The notes below the pieces were generated by a model. That model was not told where the DNA came from, made no database searches, and worked only from the letters and a program-made list of their open reading frames with translations. Source: Ascarosepion bandense (Eukaryota; Mollusca; Cephalopoda; Sepiida; Sepiidae). Taken from it: 64,000 bases of DNA. The stretch is taken from the NCBI GenBank assembly GCA_037127315.1, contig JBBBDQ010000346.1:5727501-5791500 (forward strand), given 5' to 3'. Of this stretch, positions 55,440 through 64,000 are shown piece after piece. The position numbers were made by a program, and so were the translations under genes. The first letter of the stretch is position 1; every line of letters begins with the position of its first letter.

Positions 55440-55930
55440 TTTGTTTAACGGCATATCAACGTCTGTTGGTTATTTCATGCCAAAAGGTGGTGTTTTAAGG
55501 TATTTTTTTTTAACTATGTTTGGTTAGAGTGAGAAGGTTGGTTTAGTCAGATTTTGATGAACATTTTTTCTTCTAGTTTTGTGTTCAAAAATGTATTGCT
55601 GGTAATAATTTTTCCTTACAAAATGTTTTACGGCAATTATTTTTTTTCCTTAAAAATTATTACAAGTAATGTTTCCTTCAAAAATGTATATTTTTCTATA
55701 AAAGTCTATTTTTATGCGTATATTTCTATAAAAGTCTATTTTTATACTTTCATAGTGTTTTGACCCCAATTTGAGTGTTAACTATTTGCCCATAGCTGGG
55801 ATCCTAACAGGTGCTACTACTCCGAGTCAGGGTGGAAATGGGAACAAAAGCAATTAAGACGTGGTTCCATTCTCCTCACAAGCTCCCAATCAGAGGCCTT
55901 GCTGCCGAATGCAGTTCACCGTCATACCCA
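55440..55930 (+). mobile_element. Repeat R3, second copy
   Basis: The tail 55740-55930 matches 29380-29570. Before it lies a degraded short-unit region with 'gttcaaaaatgtattgctgg'-like units instead of the seventeen clean units at 28.8 kb. Confidence 0.7.
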
Positions 55931-56235
55931 AAGAAAAAAGTAATATGCATACTTCATAACAGTATGTCTGATGGAATATCGAAATGTCACCATAAGAATG
56001 TTTTATTTTGAGAATTACTTTGATATGTTTACCAGAAGCCTAAGTCAACGCCTGATGATCGCATATTGCATGATATTTTTTATCGACGTTTCTTTACTGA
56101 TCAGTTTGTTCGTAAAGTAATAATGTATTCCAACGCAGTGAATTATCACTAAAACGAATCAGGGTTGAAGCGTACGAAGCAGCGTGTCGTTTGAAGTGCA
56201 TTTAAAAAATTAACTGTATTAAGACTTATATCTTA
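55931..56235. other. No gene recognised
   Basis: AT-rich. The CTGATGA at about 56053 has no hammerhead context. Confidence 0.4.
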
Positions 56236-56856
56236 CTAGCAGTATAGCCCGGCGTTGCTCGGGTGTAATGAAAGCTTTAAAACTAATCCATGGTCCTGGA
56301 GCTCAGACTCTTTAGACGCTGGCACAAAAGACTAAAAAGCAATAGTTGTTTCCAGTTAAAGCAAAACTGTAGACTGAAAGAAAAATGAATGGTTGTAAGT
56401 CTAATTTTGATTTCCTGGTATCGATATCAAATAAATTTTTTCGTCGTAAACTGAATTTTGAAGGCTAAATAAGTACTCTGAGTAAATAATATCATGGCTG
56501 AGACTAAGAACTACAATTATACCTACTTAGAGCCAAACATACAGGCAGATAAACAAACAAACACAAACATCTTGCCTTTTATATATATATATTATCGATT
56601 TTCTGCACTATTGTAAGAACTGCAACATTGAAACTTCTGAATATCGTTTCTTATGTCTTTGTCTATGAGTGTATCAAATTTGATTAAAATCGGACCACTC
56701 CTTCTATAACCCGATTTTTTCGATTATCGATTTTCAATATTTATCGGGGGTACCTCGATACCAAAACCTAACTAAAAACACTCACATACGTTTATAATAC
56801 AACTGTGTAAATTTTCAAAAAAATTGGTTCAGGCGTTTTGGAGTCTATAGGTAACA

Positions 56857-56922
<66 letters not shown>

Positions 56923-56948
56923 TAAAGTTCCATTTATAAATAAGTTTA
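56236..56948 (-). mobile_element. Non-autonomous Helitron-like element, long form
   Basis: Minus orientation, about 713 bp. 3' terminus with hairpin 'cccggcgttgctcggg' and CTAG before T (56236-56239). Internal TA run near 56581, CA tract 56858-56920. It is the copy with the most canonical terminus. Confidence 0.75.
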
Positions 56949-57059
56949 GATTAGATATTGGTAATTGCAGATCAGGAGAATAGTGAAAAACAAAACCATT
57001 TGTTATCAGTAAATGAAAAATCAGTGCCAATTTCGAAGCTAGAATTTAATCAGCAGAAG

Positions 57060-57200
57060 TTCTTGCTTTGTGTCTGTTGGACTATTTTATTACGAAAATG
57101 TGTGTCATTCGGCAGGATTCGAACCTGCCGTCCATTACGAGCTATTGATACGTGGAAGGATCATAACTGCAGTTACTTAGTCGGGTAAACAAAATATTAT
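57060..57200 (-). mobile_element. tRNA-like 3' half (SINE head)
   Basis: On the minus strand 'ggcaggttcgaatcctgcc' is a perfect T-arm (stem GCAGG/CCTGC, loop TTCGAAT). The flank 'gaatgacacacattttcgta' is shared with the tRNA-like sequence at 58.3 kb. The upstream half does not fold as a tRNA. Confidence 0.6.
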
Positions 57201-57704
57201 GGCGTAAGTATGCTGCCTTTTGTTATGTCGCGAGTAAGAATAAATAACACAACAACAGGAATAGGTTAATTGTTGTATTCCGTGAAAATAGTATTTACAA
57301 AGGTTATTAATATCCAATACAAGAATAGAGGTTAATCGTCTCAACCGTCGCAAGGCGTAGTATGAGCAATGGTTACTTCCGGGTCGTCACGACTGACTTG
57401 TCGATACGGCACACTCCCTACCATTACTTTACATAGTAATGGAATAGTCCATTATAGCCGAATAGGCGCGGGCATCCCAACACTTTTGTACACAGAAAAG
57501 TTATTTTTCAGCATGACAAGTGAAAGGTCATACCTTGCCAAACAAATCTCCGGAAAATTAGCACTGGGTTTTCTTCCACAGCTTCCATACTCACCGCAAT
57601 AAATTTTCAATAATTTTGAACATCAGATGATCTGTTTTATAAATTGCGGAACATTTCGAAAAAAAAAAAAGAAATGAATCAGTTGGGAACTATCTTTAAC
57701 ATAT
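57201..57704. other. No gene recognised
   Basis: The 77-codon ORF at 57369-57602 shows no domain I know. Confidence 0.35.
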
Positions 57705-57997
57705 GTGCGTTGTGGTCCAGTGGATATCGACGAGAAACCGGGGAGCCGAGTTCGAATTCCAGTTGAATCCATTTTATTCACTTACGCGCAAATCCCCTTG
57801 GGAAAGGTATTAATCCGTCTCTTCCCTCAAGTTATGGGTTAAATAACAAGACAGATTGGGTTCTATAGCTTTGGTCGGCAACCAGTCTACCGCAGAAAGC
57901 AATGGCAACCTACTGCGGGATAATCTTCTGCCCAGTCAGTCATTCGAGACATGATCGCCCAAGTGTGTGTCACGTATGGCACTTAACAGACTGACAC
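57705..57997 (+). mobile_element. tRNA-derived SINE (family 1), full length
   Basis: Plus strand, with 'gcgttgtggtccagtggata' head, B box 'gttcgaattcc', body and 3' end 'gtatggcacttaac'. One of the least diverged copies. Confidence 0.92.
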
Positions 57998-58049
57998 ATT
58001 TATTATTTTATATTCTTTCTTCTGAAAGGTAATTACTTCCGAACATTTT

Positions 58050-58352
58050 AAAATTTTAGGTCAGTCATATCAATTTCTAAATTATTAATAAAAATAAAAT
58101 TTGAAGTATTAAAATGGCCATTCATATCTGAAATGGTTTGTTTGAACATTATTTTTTATCGATACTCGTATTTAAATAGATATTTTGTTTTTAATGAAAC
58201 AGTATCATGTATTTATTTCTACCGGCCTTATTATTTACGATAAATCTTTATTACGAAAATGTGTGTCATTCGGCAGAGATTCGAAACTGCGACTCCTATC
58301 CACGTAGGGGAAGTTACCATGGCACGTCTTAGACATCTCGACCACGAATGAC
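58050..58352 (-). mobile_element. tRNA-headed SINE with R4 body
   Basis: Minus strand. The head 58265-58352 is 88 nt: perfect 8-bp ends (GTCATTCG/CGAATGAC), a Leu-like D arm ('ggtcgagatgtctaagac'), a CCTA/TAGG variable arm as in class II tRNAs, and a T-arm with one extra base. The anticodon stem does not pair, so it is not a functional tRNA. The R4 body follows at lower coordinates ('ccggtagaaataaatac' to 'aaataatgttcaaac'). Confidence 0.65.
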
Positions 58353-58489
58353 GATCAGTCTTAAACGCAGTCAAATTAAGCTTATAACACAATTTTCAAA
58401 TTTATCGTAATAACCATCTTTGCTCTGAAATGTATCGTAATGTCAACAAATGTAAACATGTTACGGAAATTAACGAAAAATAACGAAAC

Positions 58490-58890
58490 TGGTTATAAAC
58501 AAACGAAAATTTGAGATTTGAACATTATTTTTGATCGATACTCGTAATTAAGTAGATATTCTGTTCATAATCAAACTGTATTATATATCTATTTCTACCG
58601 GCCTGATTATTTACGATAAATTTTTGTTACGAATATATTTGTCACTACCCTATCCGCATTTCAAATTGTCGGTTGTTAATAACCATTTTCGTTAATCTTC
58701 GTTAATTTCCGTTTGAAACCTGCCAAATGGTATACATTTTCGTAAAAAAACAATATCGTAAATAATTAGGCCAGTAGCAATAAATGTACTGTTTAATTAG
58801 AAACAGAATATCGACTTAAATACGAGTATCAATAAAAAATAATGCTCAAAAAAATAATTTCAAATTATCGGTTGTTTATGACCAGTTTCT
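58490..58890. repeat. Inverted pair of R4 blocks
   Basis: A minus-strand R4 block at about 58500-58645 and a plus-strand block at 58735-58885 face each other. The plus copy ends near the CA/TA tract. Confidence 0.65.
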
Positions 58891-58901
58891 TTAATTATCA
58901 C

Positions 58902-58938
58902 ACACACAGACACGCACACACACACACACACACGCACG

Positions 58939-58999
<61 letters not shown>
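58902..58999. repeat. (CA)n-(TA)n microsatellite
   Basis: CA-rich with CG variants to 58957, TA to 58999. Confidence 0.95.
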
Positions 59000-59003
<4 letters not shown>

Positions 59004-59661
59004 AAATATAAGAGACAATGAATATTTATTATGTTTAATCACGAGCTGTTCTAAACATCGTATTTTGGCTTTAATTTCAGATAAAAAGAAAGACAAAAAT
59101 TCTCTAACATTTGGATAATTTTTTTATTAAGTTGGTTCTAAGCTTTCGGCTCACATGAGCCATCTTCAGGGAGGTTACAGGGACGTTAACATAAAACATC
59201 CACTATCAAAGACGATTTTATCTTGCGTGACTAAGCAACTTTGCTAAGCAACGACAACAGTCACCAAATCTGTTAATTAACGTCTGTTAACATTTTGGGC
59301 TCTCGCGCGGTGTGATGTCATAGAACCACATTACAAAATTACGGGCTGCGTTTGCTATTTAGTGACTGTTGTCGCTGCTAAGCAAAGTTTTATGTCAACA
59401 CAAGATAAAATCGTCATTGATGGTGGATGTTTTTATGTTAACGTCCCTATAACCTCTCTGAAGTTGTCTCATGTGAGCAGAAAGCTTAGAATCAACTTAA
59501 TAAAAAAATATCCAAATGTTGGAGAACGTTTGTGTTTATTTTCATCTGAAATTAAAGCCAAAATACGATGTTTTGAACGGCTCGTGATTAAGCATTATAG
59601 ACATTCATTGTCGCTTATACTAAAAGTATATGTTAAGAAAATTATCTGCTGCCTCCATACG

Positions 59662-59663
<2 letters not shown>
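59000..59663. mobile_element. Head-to-head Penelope-like tails (family C), (TA)n on both ends
   Basis: Arm 59000-59274 (minus orientation) and arm 59362-59640 (plus orientation) are inverted copies separated by about 87 bases. Both hold the CTGAAGA - stem - GAAA module: intact on the left (about 59140-59170), mutated on the right (stem GTCTC/GAGCA near 59461-59485). The outer ends of both arms run into (TA)n (58958-58999 and 59664-59703). Confidence 0.85.

Positions 59664-59703
<40 letters not shown>
59664..59703. repeat. (TA)n microsatellite
   Basis: TA tract at the right end of the palindrome. Confidence 0.95.
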
Positions 59704-59706
<3 letters not shown>

Positions 59707-59715
59707 TTCGTTTAT

Positions 59716-60030
59716 TAATTCTTCTTCCATGTGCTTTGTCCTTTCAGGAGGTAGGCGATCATGGCCTTCCACGTCTCTCTATCCCTGGGGAGTCTTAGCA
59801 CACGTCCCCCAGTAACATCTCGCAGCCCTCGTTCTGTCATCCACTTGGTCATGCTCTTCAAATATGTTATCCACTGTTTTTTTCCCTGTTTCTTTTTTCC
59901 TCTATCCCTCCTTCCTCATCGCCTGTCCCAGGAAACTGAGTTGTCTCTTCCTGGTGCTCAATATTAATTTCCTTTTCGTTTCAATGCTTTCCAACACCTC
60001 ATCATTGCTCACATGCTTGGTCTATGATTA
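59716..60030 (-). pseudogene. RTE-like LINE 3' end fragment
   Basis: Minus strand. Ends 'acaaagcacatggaagaaga'. Coding remnants match the C-terminus of the RTE-like copies (regions equal to 'SNDEVLE', 'RKRQL' and 'RDRE.WKAM'). About 300 bp, 5' truncated. Confidence 0.8.
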
Positions 60031-60149
60031 ATTATTAAGCTTAAATAAGTTTACGGTAGATAAATCTGTGTCGCCATATTTCTCATTAGTGTACATTTGT
60101 ATCGAGTCTGTCTTCAACGTTTAACGTCTGCAAAAAGTGTTTCGCTTAA

Positions 60150-60650
60150 TAATGACAGCATATTCATATCGTGAGCATGCAGTTATGATTTTTTTTTTTT
60201 ACACAAAACCGCGCGAATGATAATGGAAACGAAGCTTCACGGTGATATCAAACTGCGTTTCCAGACCGAAGACAGCTGAGTCATTCAACCTTTGCTGCTG
60301 TGTATCGTCGCTTTACTGAGACGGTATCCTTAGTAACATTAACTATGGATCGACAAAAAACCGAGAGCCGCTTGTACGTCTGACAACGAAGAACACATTC
60401 TACAGGCTGTCGGGGAAGATTCAGGTATCAGCATATTCCAAGTGGTCCTAGCATACCGTACATCTCACAGTACTGAATGGAGGGCGCTTAAAGAACAGCT
60501 CCTGTATCCGTATAAATCGTAATGTGTACAGGGACTTTCGCCGTCTGATCACTCACCACGGGAGAACTTTTGCCGATGGTTTATTATACAAACTGCCGAT
60601 CCATTGCTTGTCTCTTTAGTCCTATTTGCGGACAAGTCAATATTTAGAAG
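60150..60650 (+). pseudogene. DDE transposase relic, DUF4817-associated type
   Basis: Decayed reading: 'AVGEDSGISIFQVVLAYRT', 'LKEQLLYPYKS', 'CVQGLSPSDHSPRENFCRW' and 'VSLVLFADKSIFRR', with stops. This order (helix-turn-helix repeats, YPY.., then F-A/T-D-E/K-S around the first catalytic D) is that of a mariner-like transposase group that carries an N-terminal DUF4817 domain in insects and molluscs. The right end is interrupted at 60650 by the inverted flank and the hammerhead SINE. Confidence 0.65.
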
Positions 60651-61002
60651 AGTATAAGCATTTTTTATACATTCAATTTGCGCTCTCACACCCTGATTGA
60701 GCACTCTGGAAGAATGGCAGACTTTGAAAAACAGTAGCTACTCTGGCATGTATGCATCGCTCATTTCGAAATGAATTAGAGCACTCTGGCTATTGGGCGT
60801 GTATAATGATGATGTATACGCTAAAAAGTCTGCCTTCTTCTTCCGAGCGCCCATAGCCCAGAGGTAGAATCGCCGACTGACGCCAGTTCGGTCTTGTTTC
60901 AATCCTGGGTTAAAAAGCGATCGTACTGATGAGCTATGATACAGCGAAACAGATCTGTCTGCGGATGACTATATATATTGAATGTATAAAATGCTTATAC
61001 TC
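60650..61002 (+). mobile_element. Hammerhead SINE between 26-28 bp inverted flanks
   Basis: The SINE itself is about 60678-60972 with the tRNA-like head near 60848-60905. The hammerhead at 60919-60967 has CTGATGA 60926-60932, stem II with one mismatch, GAAA, ACAGATCTGT, and a G-U-containing stem I. Outside it, 'gagtataagcattttttata' plus 'cattcaat' at 60650-60677 is inverted at 60977-61002. No other copy has such flanks. Confidence 0.88.
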
Positions 61003-61009
61003 TTATAAA

Positions 61010-61080
61010 TATATATATGCATATTCTAACCACACTGATAAGCTGCGAAACAGGCCTGTATGTGAATGACTAACATATTA
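61010..61080 (+). repeat. Hammerhead remnant with lost stem II
   Basis: CCACA, then CTGATAAG, CTGCGAAAC and 'aggcctgta' with TGTG: stem I and stem III can form but stem II is deleted. It is probably the end of another hammerhead SINE, of the second subfamily. Confidence 0.55.
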
Positions 61081-61189
61081 TGCGCTCATTAGGATTGAGG
61101 TCTCTAGAGAAGAAACTTTTTAAAAACAGTTTCCACTTCTGCGATATATGCGTGACTCTTCAGAAATGAATTGAGTTCTTGCGATGACT

Positions 61190-61605
61190 GACGTGTGTAT
61201 ATACTGCTTATATACAATACGTTAAAATTTCCCTTCTCTGGTTCCCTACACCTATGGCTTAGAGAGTAGCGACTACGACTGTCATCAAATCGGTTGAGTT
61301 TCGATACCGGCCGGAAGCAAGTTGATGTGTTTAGCCACACTGATGAGCTGTGATACAGCAAAACGGGCTTGTATTAGACATCCACATACAAGTCTGTTTT
61401 GCTGTATCACAGCTTATCAGTGTGGCTAGACACATCCACTTGCATCCAGTAGGGATCGAACCTAGACCGACTTGGTGTCAGTCGGAGTCCCCTACTCCCT
61501 AAGCCATGGGCGCATGGAATGAGAGACGGGAAATTTTAACGTGTTATATATATATGCGGTTTATACACACGCCAGTCACCGATCGAACTCAATTCATTAC
61601 TGCAT
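61190..61605. mobile_element. Head-to-head pair of second-subfamily hammerhead SINEs
   Basis: Plus copy about 61190-61375 and minus copy about 61376-61605, joined at their hammerhead ends. Both have tRNA-like heads (minus copy B box 'ggttcgatccc' perfect). The hammerhead remnants have CCACA/TGTGG stem I, stem II GCTGT/ACAGC intact, boxes CTGATGA (plus) or CTGATAA (minus), and AAAA instead of GAAA. Both are therefore likely inactive. Confidence 0.8.
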
Positions 61606-61606
61606 A

Positions 61607-61686
<80 letters not shown>
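61607..61686. repeat. (TA)n microsatellite
   Basis: TA tract of about 80 bases, the longest in the window. Confidence 0.95.
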
Positions 61687-61688
<2 letters not shown>

Positions 61689-62423
61689 CCTTTGAGATTT
61701 AAAAAAGAAATCAATCAACCTGCGGTCGAGAGCGAAGGAACATTTACTCGCCCCCAAATCATTTTACTCGACCGACTCCATTTTCTTAAGAGTTGTCTAT
61801 TTGACTTTGTTTTTATTAAGTTTTAACATCATGATATGCTTCTTTTAACATCATGATATGCTCTTTTTTTTTTTTTTTTTTGGCAACTGAGTGAAGGTAC
61901 TTAAATTCGTAGTTTCTTTCTTCTGTTTGACTACAACCTCCATCTCATAGATGATAAAAAATAACAAATCTGATTTTCACAACGATTTTCTATAAAAAAA
62001 TTTACGTACTTGTATAATTTGTTTTTCGATGCGTGGTTAAACGAAGTATGCATATTTTCTTCATTCATTCAAATATTCGTTTTTACTTTTCGTAAGCGAG
62101 GAGGAAATATAAAAAAAATTCTAATAATCTATGAGCGTCTTTAATCATGGCGACAAGGACATTTTGGCTCTAATCTGGAAGCGTTAATTAAACGAATGTT
62201 TACACTGACCAGGACGATAAAAGCCAAGTGTTCAATAATGTTATTGTAGGTCATTCTAAGTAACTTGTGAATTTTCAATGGCATACTTTTGAGTTGTAAA
62301 AGGAATCAAATTTCCTTTTTCTATGTTTTTTTAATCGATCACGCGCGTGTAAAGCAATAAACTTTAATCGCCCAATTAAGTTTTTAATCGACTGAGTCGT
62401 TCGGACGAGTGAAATCTCAGAGG

Positions 62424-62426
<3 letters not shown>
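61685..62426. mobile_element. TIR element flanked by TA
   Basis: 'atagcctttgagattt' at the left end is inverted as 'aaatctcagaggctat' at the right end (about 16 bp with one or two mismatches). Both ends touch (TA)n tracts, as expected for a TA target site. The 740-bp interior has no ORF with a known domain; it includes a T tract near 61866 and a small duplication ('ttttaacatcatgatatgct' twice, 61821-61862). Probably a non-autonomous Tc1/mariner-type element or MITE. Confidence 0.65.

Positions 62427-62462
<36 letters not shown>
62424..62462. repeat. (TA)n microsatellite
   Basis: TA tract at the right end of the TIR element. Confidence 0.95.
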
Positions 62463-62465
<3 letters not shown>

Positions 62466-62536
62466 CTGTAACATTGCTTAAGTAAATAAAAATTCGTTTA
62501 TCCTATGAACGTACCATTTATATATATATATATATT

Positions 62537-62767
62537 TAGTGTACCTAAGCAGCAAATAATCGGTGATGGTGGATGTTATTGTGTTACCGTCTTAATAACC
62601 TCTCTGAAGATGGCTCATGTGAGCCGAAAACTTAGAACCAAATTAATAAAAATTATCCAAATGTTGAAGAATTTTTGTCTTTATTTTCAACTGAAATTAA
62701 AGCCAAAATACGACTTTTAGAACGGTTCATGATTAAATATAATAGACATTCATTGCCTCTTATATTT

Positions 62768-62771
<4 letters not shown>
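62537..62771 (+). mobile_element. Penelope-like 3' tail (family C), (TA)n on both sides
   Basis: About 235 bp between a short TA tract (62519-62536) and (TA)n 62772. CTGAAGA at 62604-62610, stem GGCTC (62612-62616) with GAGCC (62621-62625), GAAA 62626-62629. The ORF through it has no meaning as a protein. Confidence 0.8.

Positions 62772-62818
<47 letters not shown>
62772..62818. repeat. (TA)n microsatellite
   Basis: TA tract shared as border by the tail and the hammerhead SINE. Confidence 0.95.
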
Positions 62819-62821
<3 letters not shown>

Positions 62822-63109
62822 ATCCGTACTGTTTCGTTGTATCACAGCTAATCAGTACGGTTAGATTCCAATTGCTTTTAACCCGGGATTGAAACCCGAT
62901 CGAATTGGTGTCAGTCGGCGAGTCTATCTCTGGGCTATTGACGTTCGGTAGAAGAATGCAGACTTTTTAGCGCGTATATTATCATTATACCCGCCCAATA
63001 GCCAGAGTCCTCTAATCCATTACTGAATGAGTGATGCGTTCATGCCAGAGTAGCTACTCTTTTTCAAAGTCAACCATTCTGCCAGAGTGCTGAATCAGGG
63101 TGTGAGAGC

Positions 63110-63110
<1 letters not shown>
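62819..63110 (-). mobile_element. Hammerhead SINE, complete length, ribozyme deleted
   Basis: Minus strand, 292 bp, bounded exactly by (TA)n on both sides. Leader and tRNA-like head are present. In the hammerhead (62821-62866) the stem III region and part of stem I are deleted and the first box reads CTGATTA, so it cannot cleave. Confidence 0.92.

Positions 63111-63168
<58 letters not shown>
63111..63168. repeat. (TA)n microsatellite
   Basis: TA tract at the 5' border of the hammerhead SINE. Confidence 0.95.
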
Positions 63169-63170
<2 letters not shown>

Positions 63171-64000
63171 AATGAGGTGCACCCAAGAGTAACAGAAGAG
63201 TAACTTACGAATTATTTTTATAGTTAAAAACTCGGTATTTTTAAAAGGTCGATACCTTCAATGTGTATGTAATATCTTTGTAATTTGATATTTTAAACTG
63301 TTACTAAGGTTTTTAATCTTTCTGATGGAATGAATAATCCTTTCCATTTTGGCTTCCTCAAGGCATTTAAATCAGTCAAAACCTGCAGATTCTTTTTAAA
63401 TCCATTGAAATAAAAACTCTACCGCTAAACCACAAATGACAACTATTAAAGGTAATTTTCTTCTTTACCAAAGAACATCCGGCACAGGTTTAGCACAAGC
63501 CTACTTAAATATGCAATAATCTTAAAAATAAATTCTAATTTCAGGAAAAATCTTTATCATTTTATTTTCAAATTTCGTGACTAATTTTTCCTTATTAAAA
63601 TTTTAAATGTGCTATAGAGTTTTAGTTATTCTCCAAGTGCGCAGTGAAATACGAAACAACGGGTAATGATCAAAATATTTTTTACATTGTTACTACGTTT
63701 GTTCATTTCTTTCCTTGTTTGACTTCATTTTTTAGTTGATTCTGCTTTTAGTTTATTTTTCTTTGTTAAATATTTAATTTTGCAATGTTTTCATTTTGTT
63801 TTATTTTTAGTCCATTGGTGCAAATTTCTTTAATTTTTTCCCTGTTTCAGATTTTTTGGTTTCTTTATTTTTATTTTTTTTAATTTATTATTTCTTTTTT
63901 TTTTTTCGTTTCTTTTTTTTTTTTTCATTTATTCGTTTCCGTTGCTTCGATATTTTTTCTTTACCCTTTTCTTCTTTCTTTCTTTCTATCTTTCTTTCTT
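63169..64000. other. No gene recognised; T-rich to the right edge
   Basis: AT-rich, becoming strongly T-rich from about 63700 with TTC/TTTC runs at the very end. No shared repeat or ORF. Confidence 0.45.

Noticed and set aside
56050..56100. CTGATGA on the plus strand
   Set aside because: No second box at a suitable distance and no stem I partner.
58265..58352. Possible functional class II tRNA (88 nt, perfect end pairing)
   Set aside because: The anticodon stem does not pair and the T-arm has an extra base; the flank belongs to a dispersed repeat, so it is a SINE head or pseudogene.

Overview
The window looks like repeat-dense, AT-rich animal DNA. The tRNA-derived SINEs, Penelope-like retroelements with GIY-YIG domains, RTE and CR1/Jockey-like LINEs, Helitron-like ends and very many long (TA)n and (CA)n tracts fit a mollusc, possibly a cephalopod. 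The assignment to mollusc is an inference, because no host gene gives phylogenetic evidence. I found no convincing intact host protein-coding exon. Every coding signal I recognise is a decayed piece of a mobile element.

Layout. 0-4.9 kb: a canonical hammerhead ribozyme on the minus strand, a 5S rRNA-like sequence joined to a tRNA-derived SINE, Helitron-like ends and SINEs. 4.9-7.2 kb: a very long inverted repeat with arms of about 435 bp. 7.3-9 kb: SINE pieces and a LINE 3' tail holding a tandem array of about 155-bp units. 10-18.3 kb: a mariner relic and two Penelope-like elements on the minus strand with their 3' tails, then palindromes. 18.9-29.6 kb: SINEs, Helitron-like copies, hairpins, two RTE LINE ends and two minisatellites. 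29.6-32 kb: a decayed Tx1/L1-like LINE. 35-49.7 kb: Penelope-like fragments, two of them with internal inversions, hammerhead-bearing SINEs and two CR1/Jockey-like LINE copies. 49.8-53.3 kb: two RTE LINE 3' portions on the minus strand. 53.4-54.7 kb: a Tc1-like transposon. 55-64 kb: further SINEs, palindromic tails, a DDE-transposase relic, hammerhead SINEs and a TIR element.

The main point of interest is a set of self-cleaving-RNA-like modules. A repeat of about 295 bp carries a tRNA-like pol III promoter head followed by a type-I hammerhead fold. It occurs at least seven times, usually ends directly in (TA)n tracts, and two copies (43.9 and 45.3 kb) retain the whole conserved catalytic core. 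The Penelope-like 3' tails, in at least five sequence-unrelated families, carry a comparable module in which the stem differs but stays self-complementary. The shared junction with (TA)n suggests that these elements use such tracts as targets or carry them as termini.

Limits: boundaries of repeats are approximate, made by eye from comparing copies inside the window. Family names rest on remembered motifs, not on searches.
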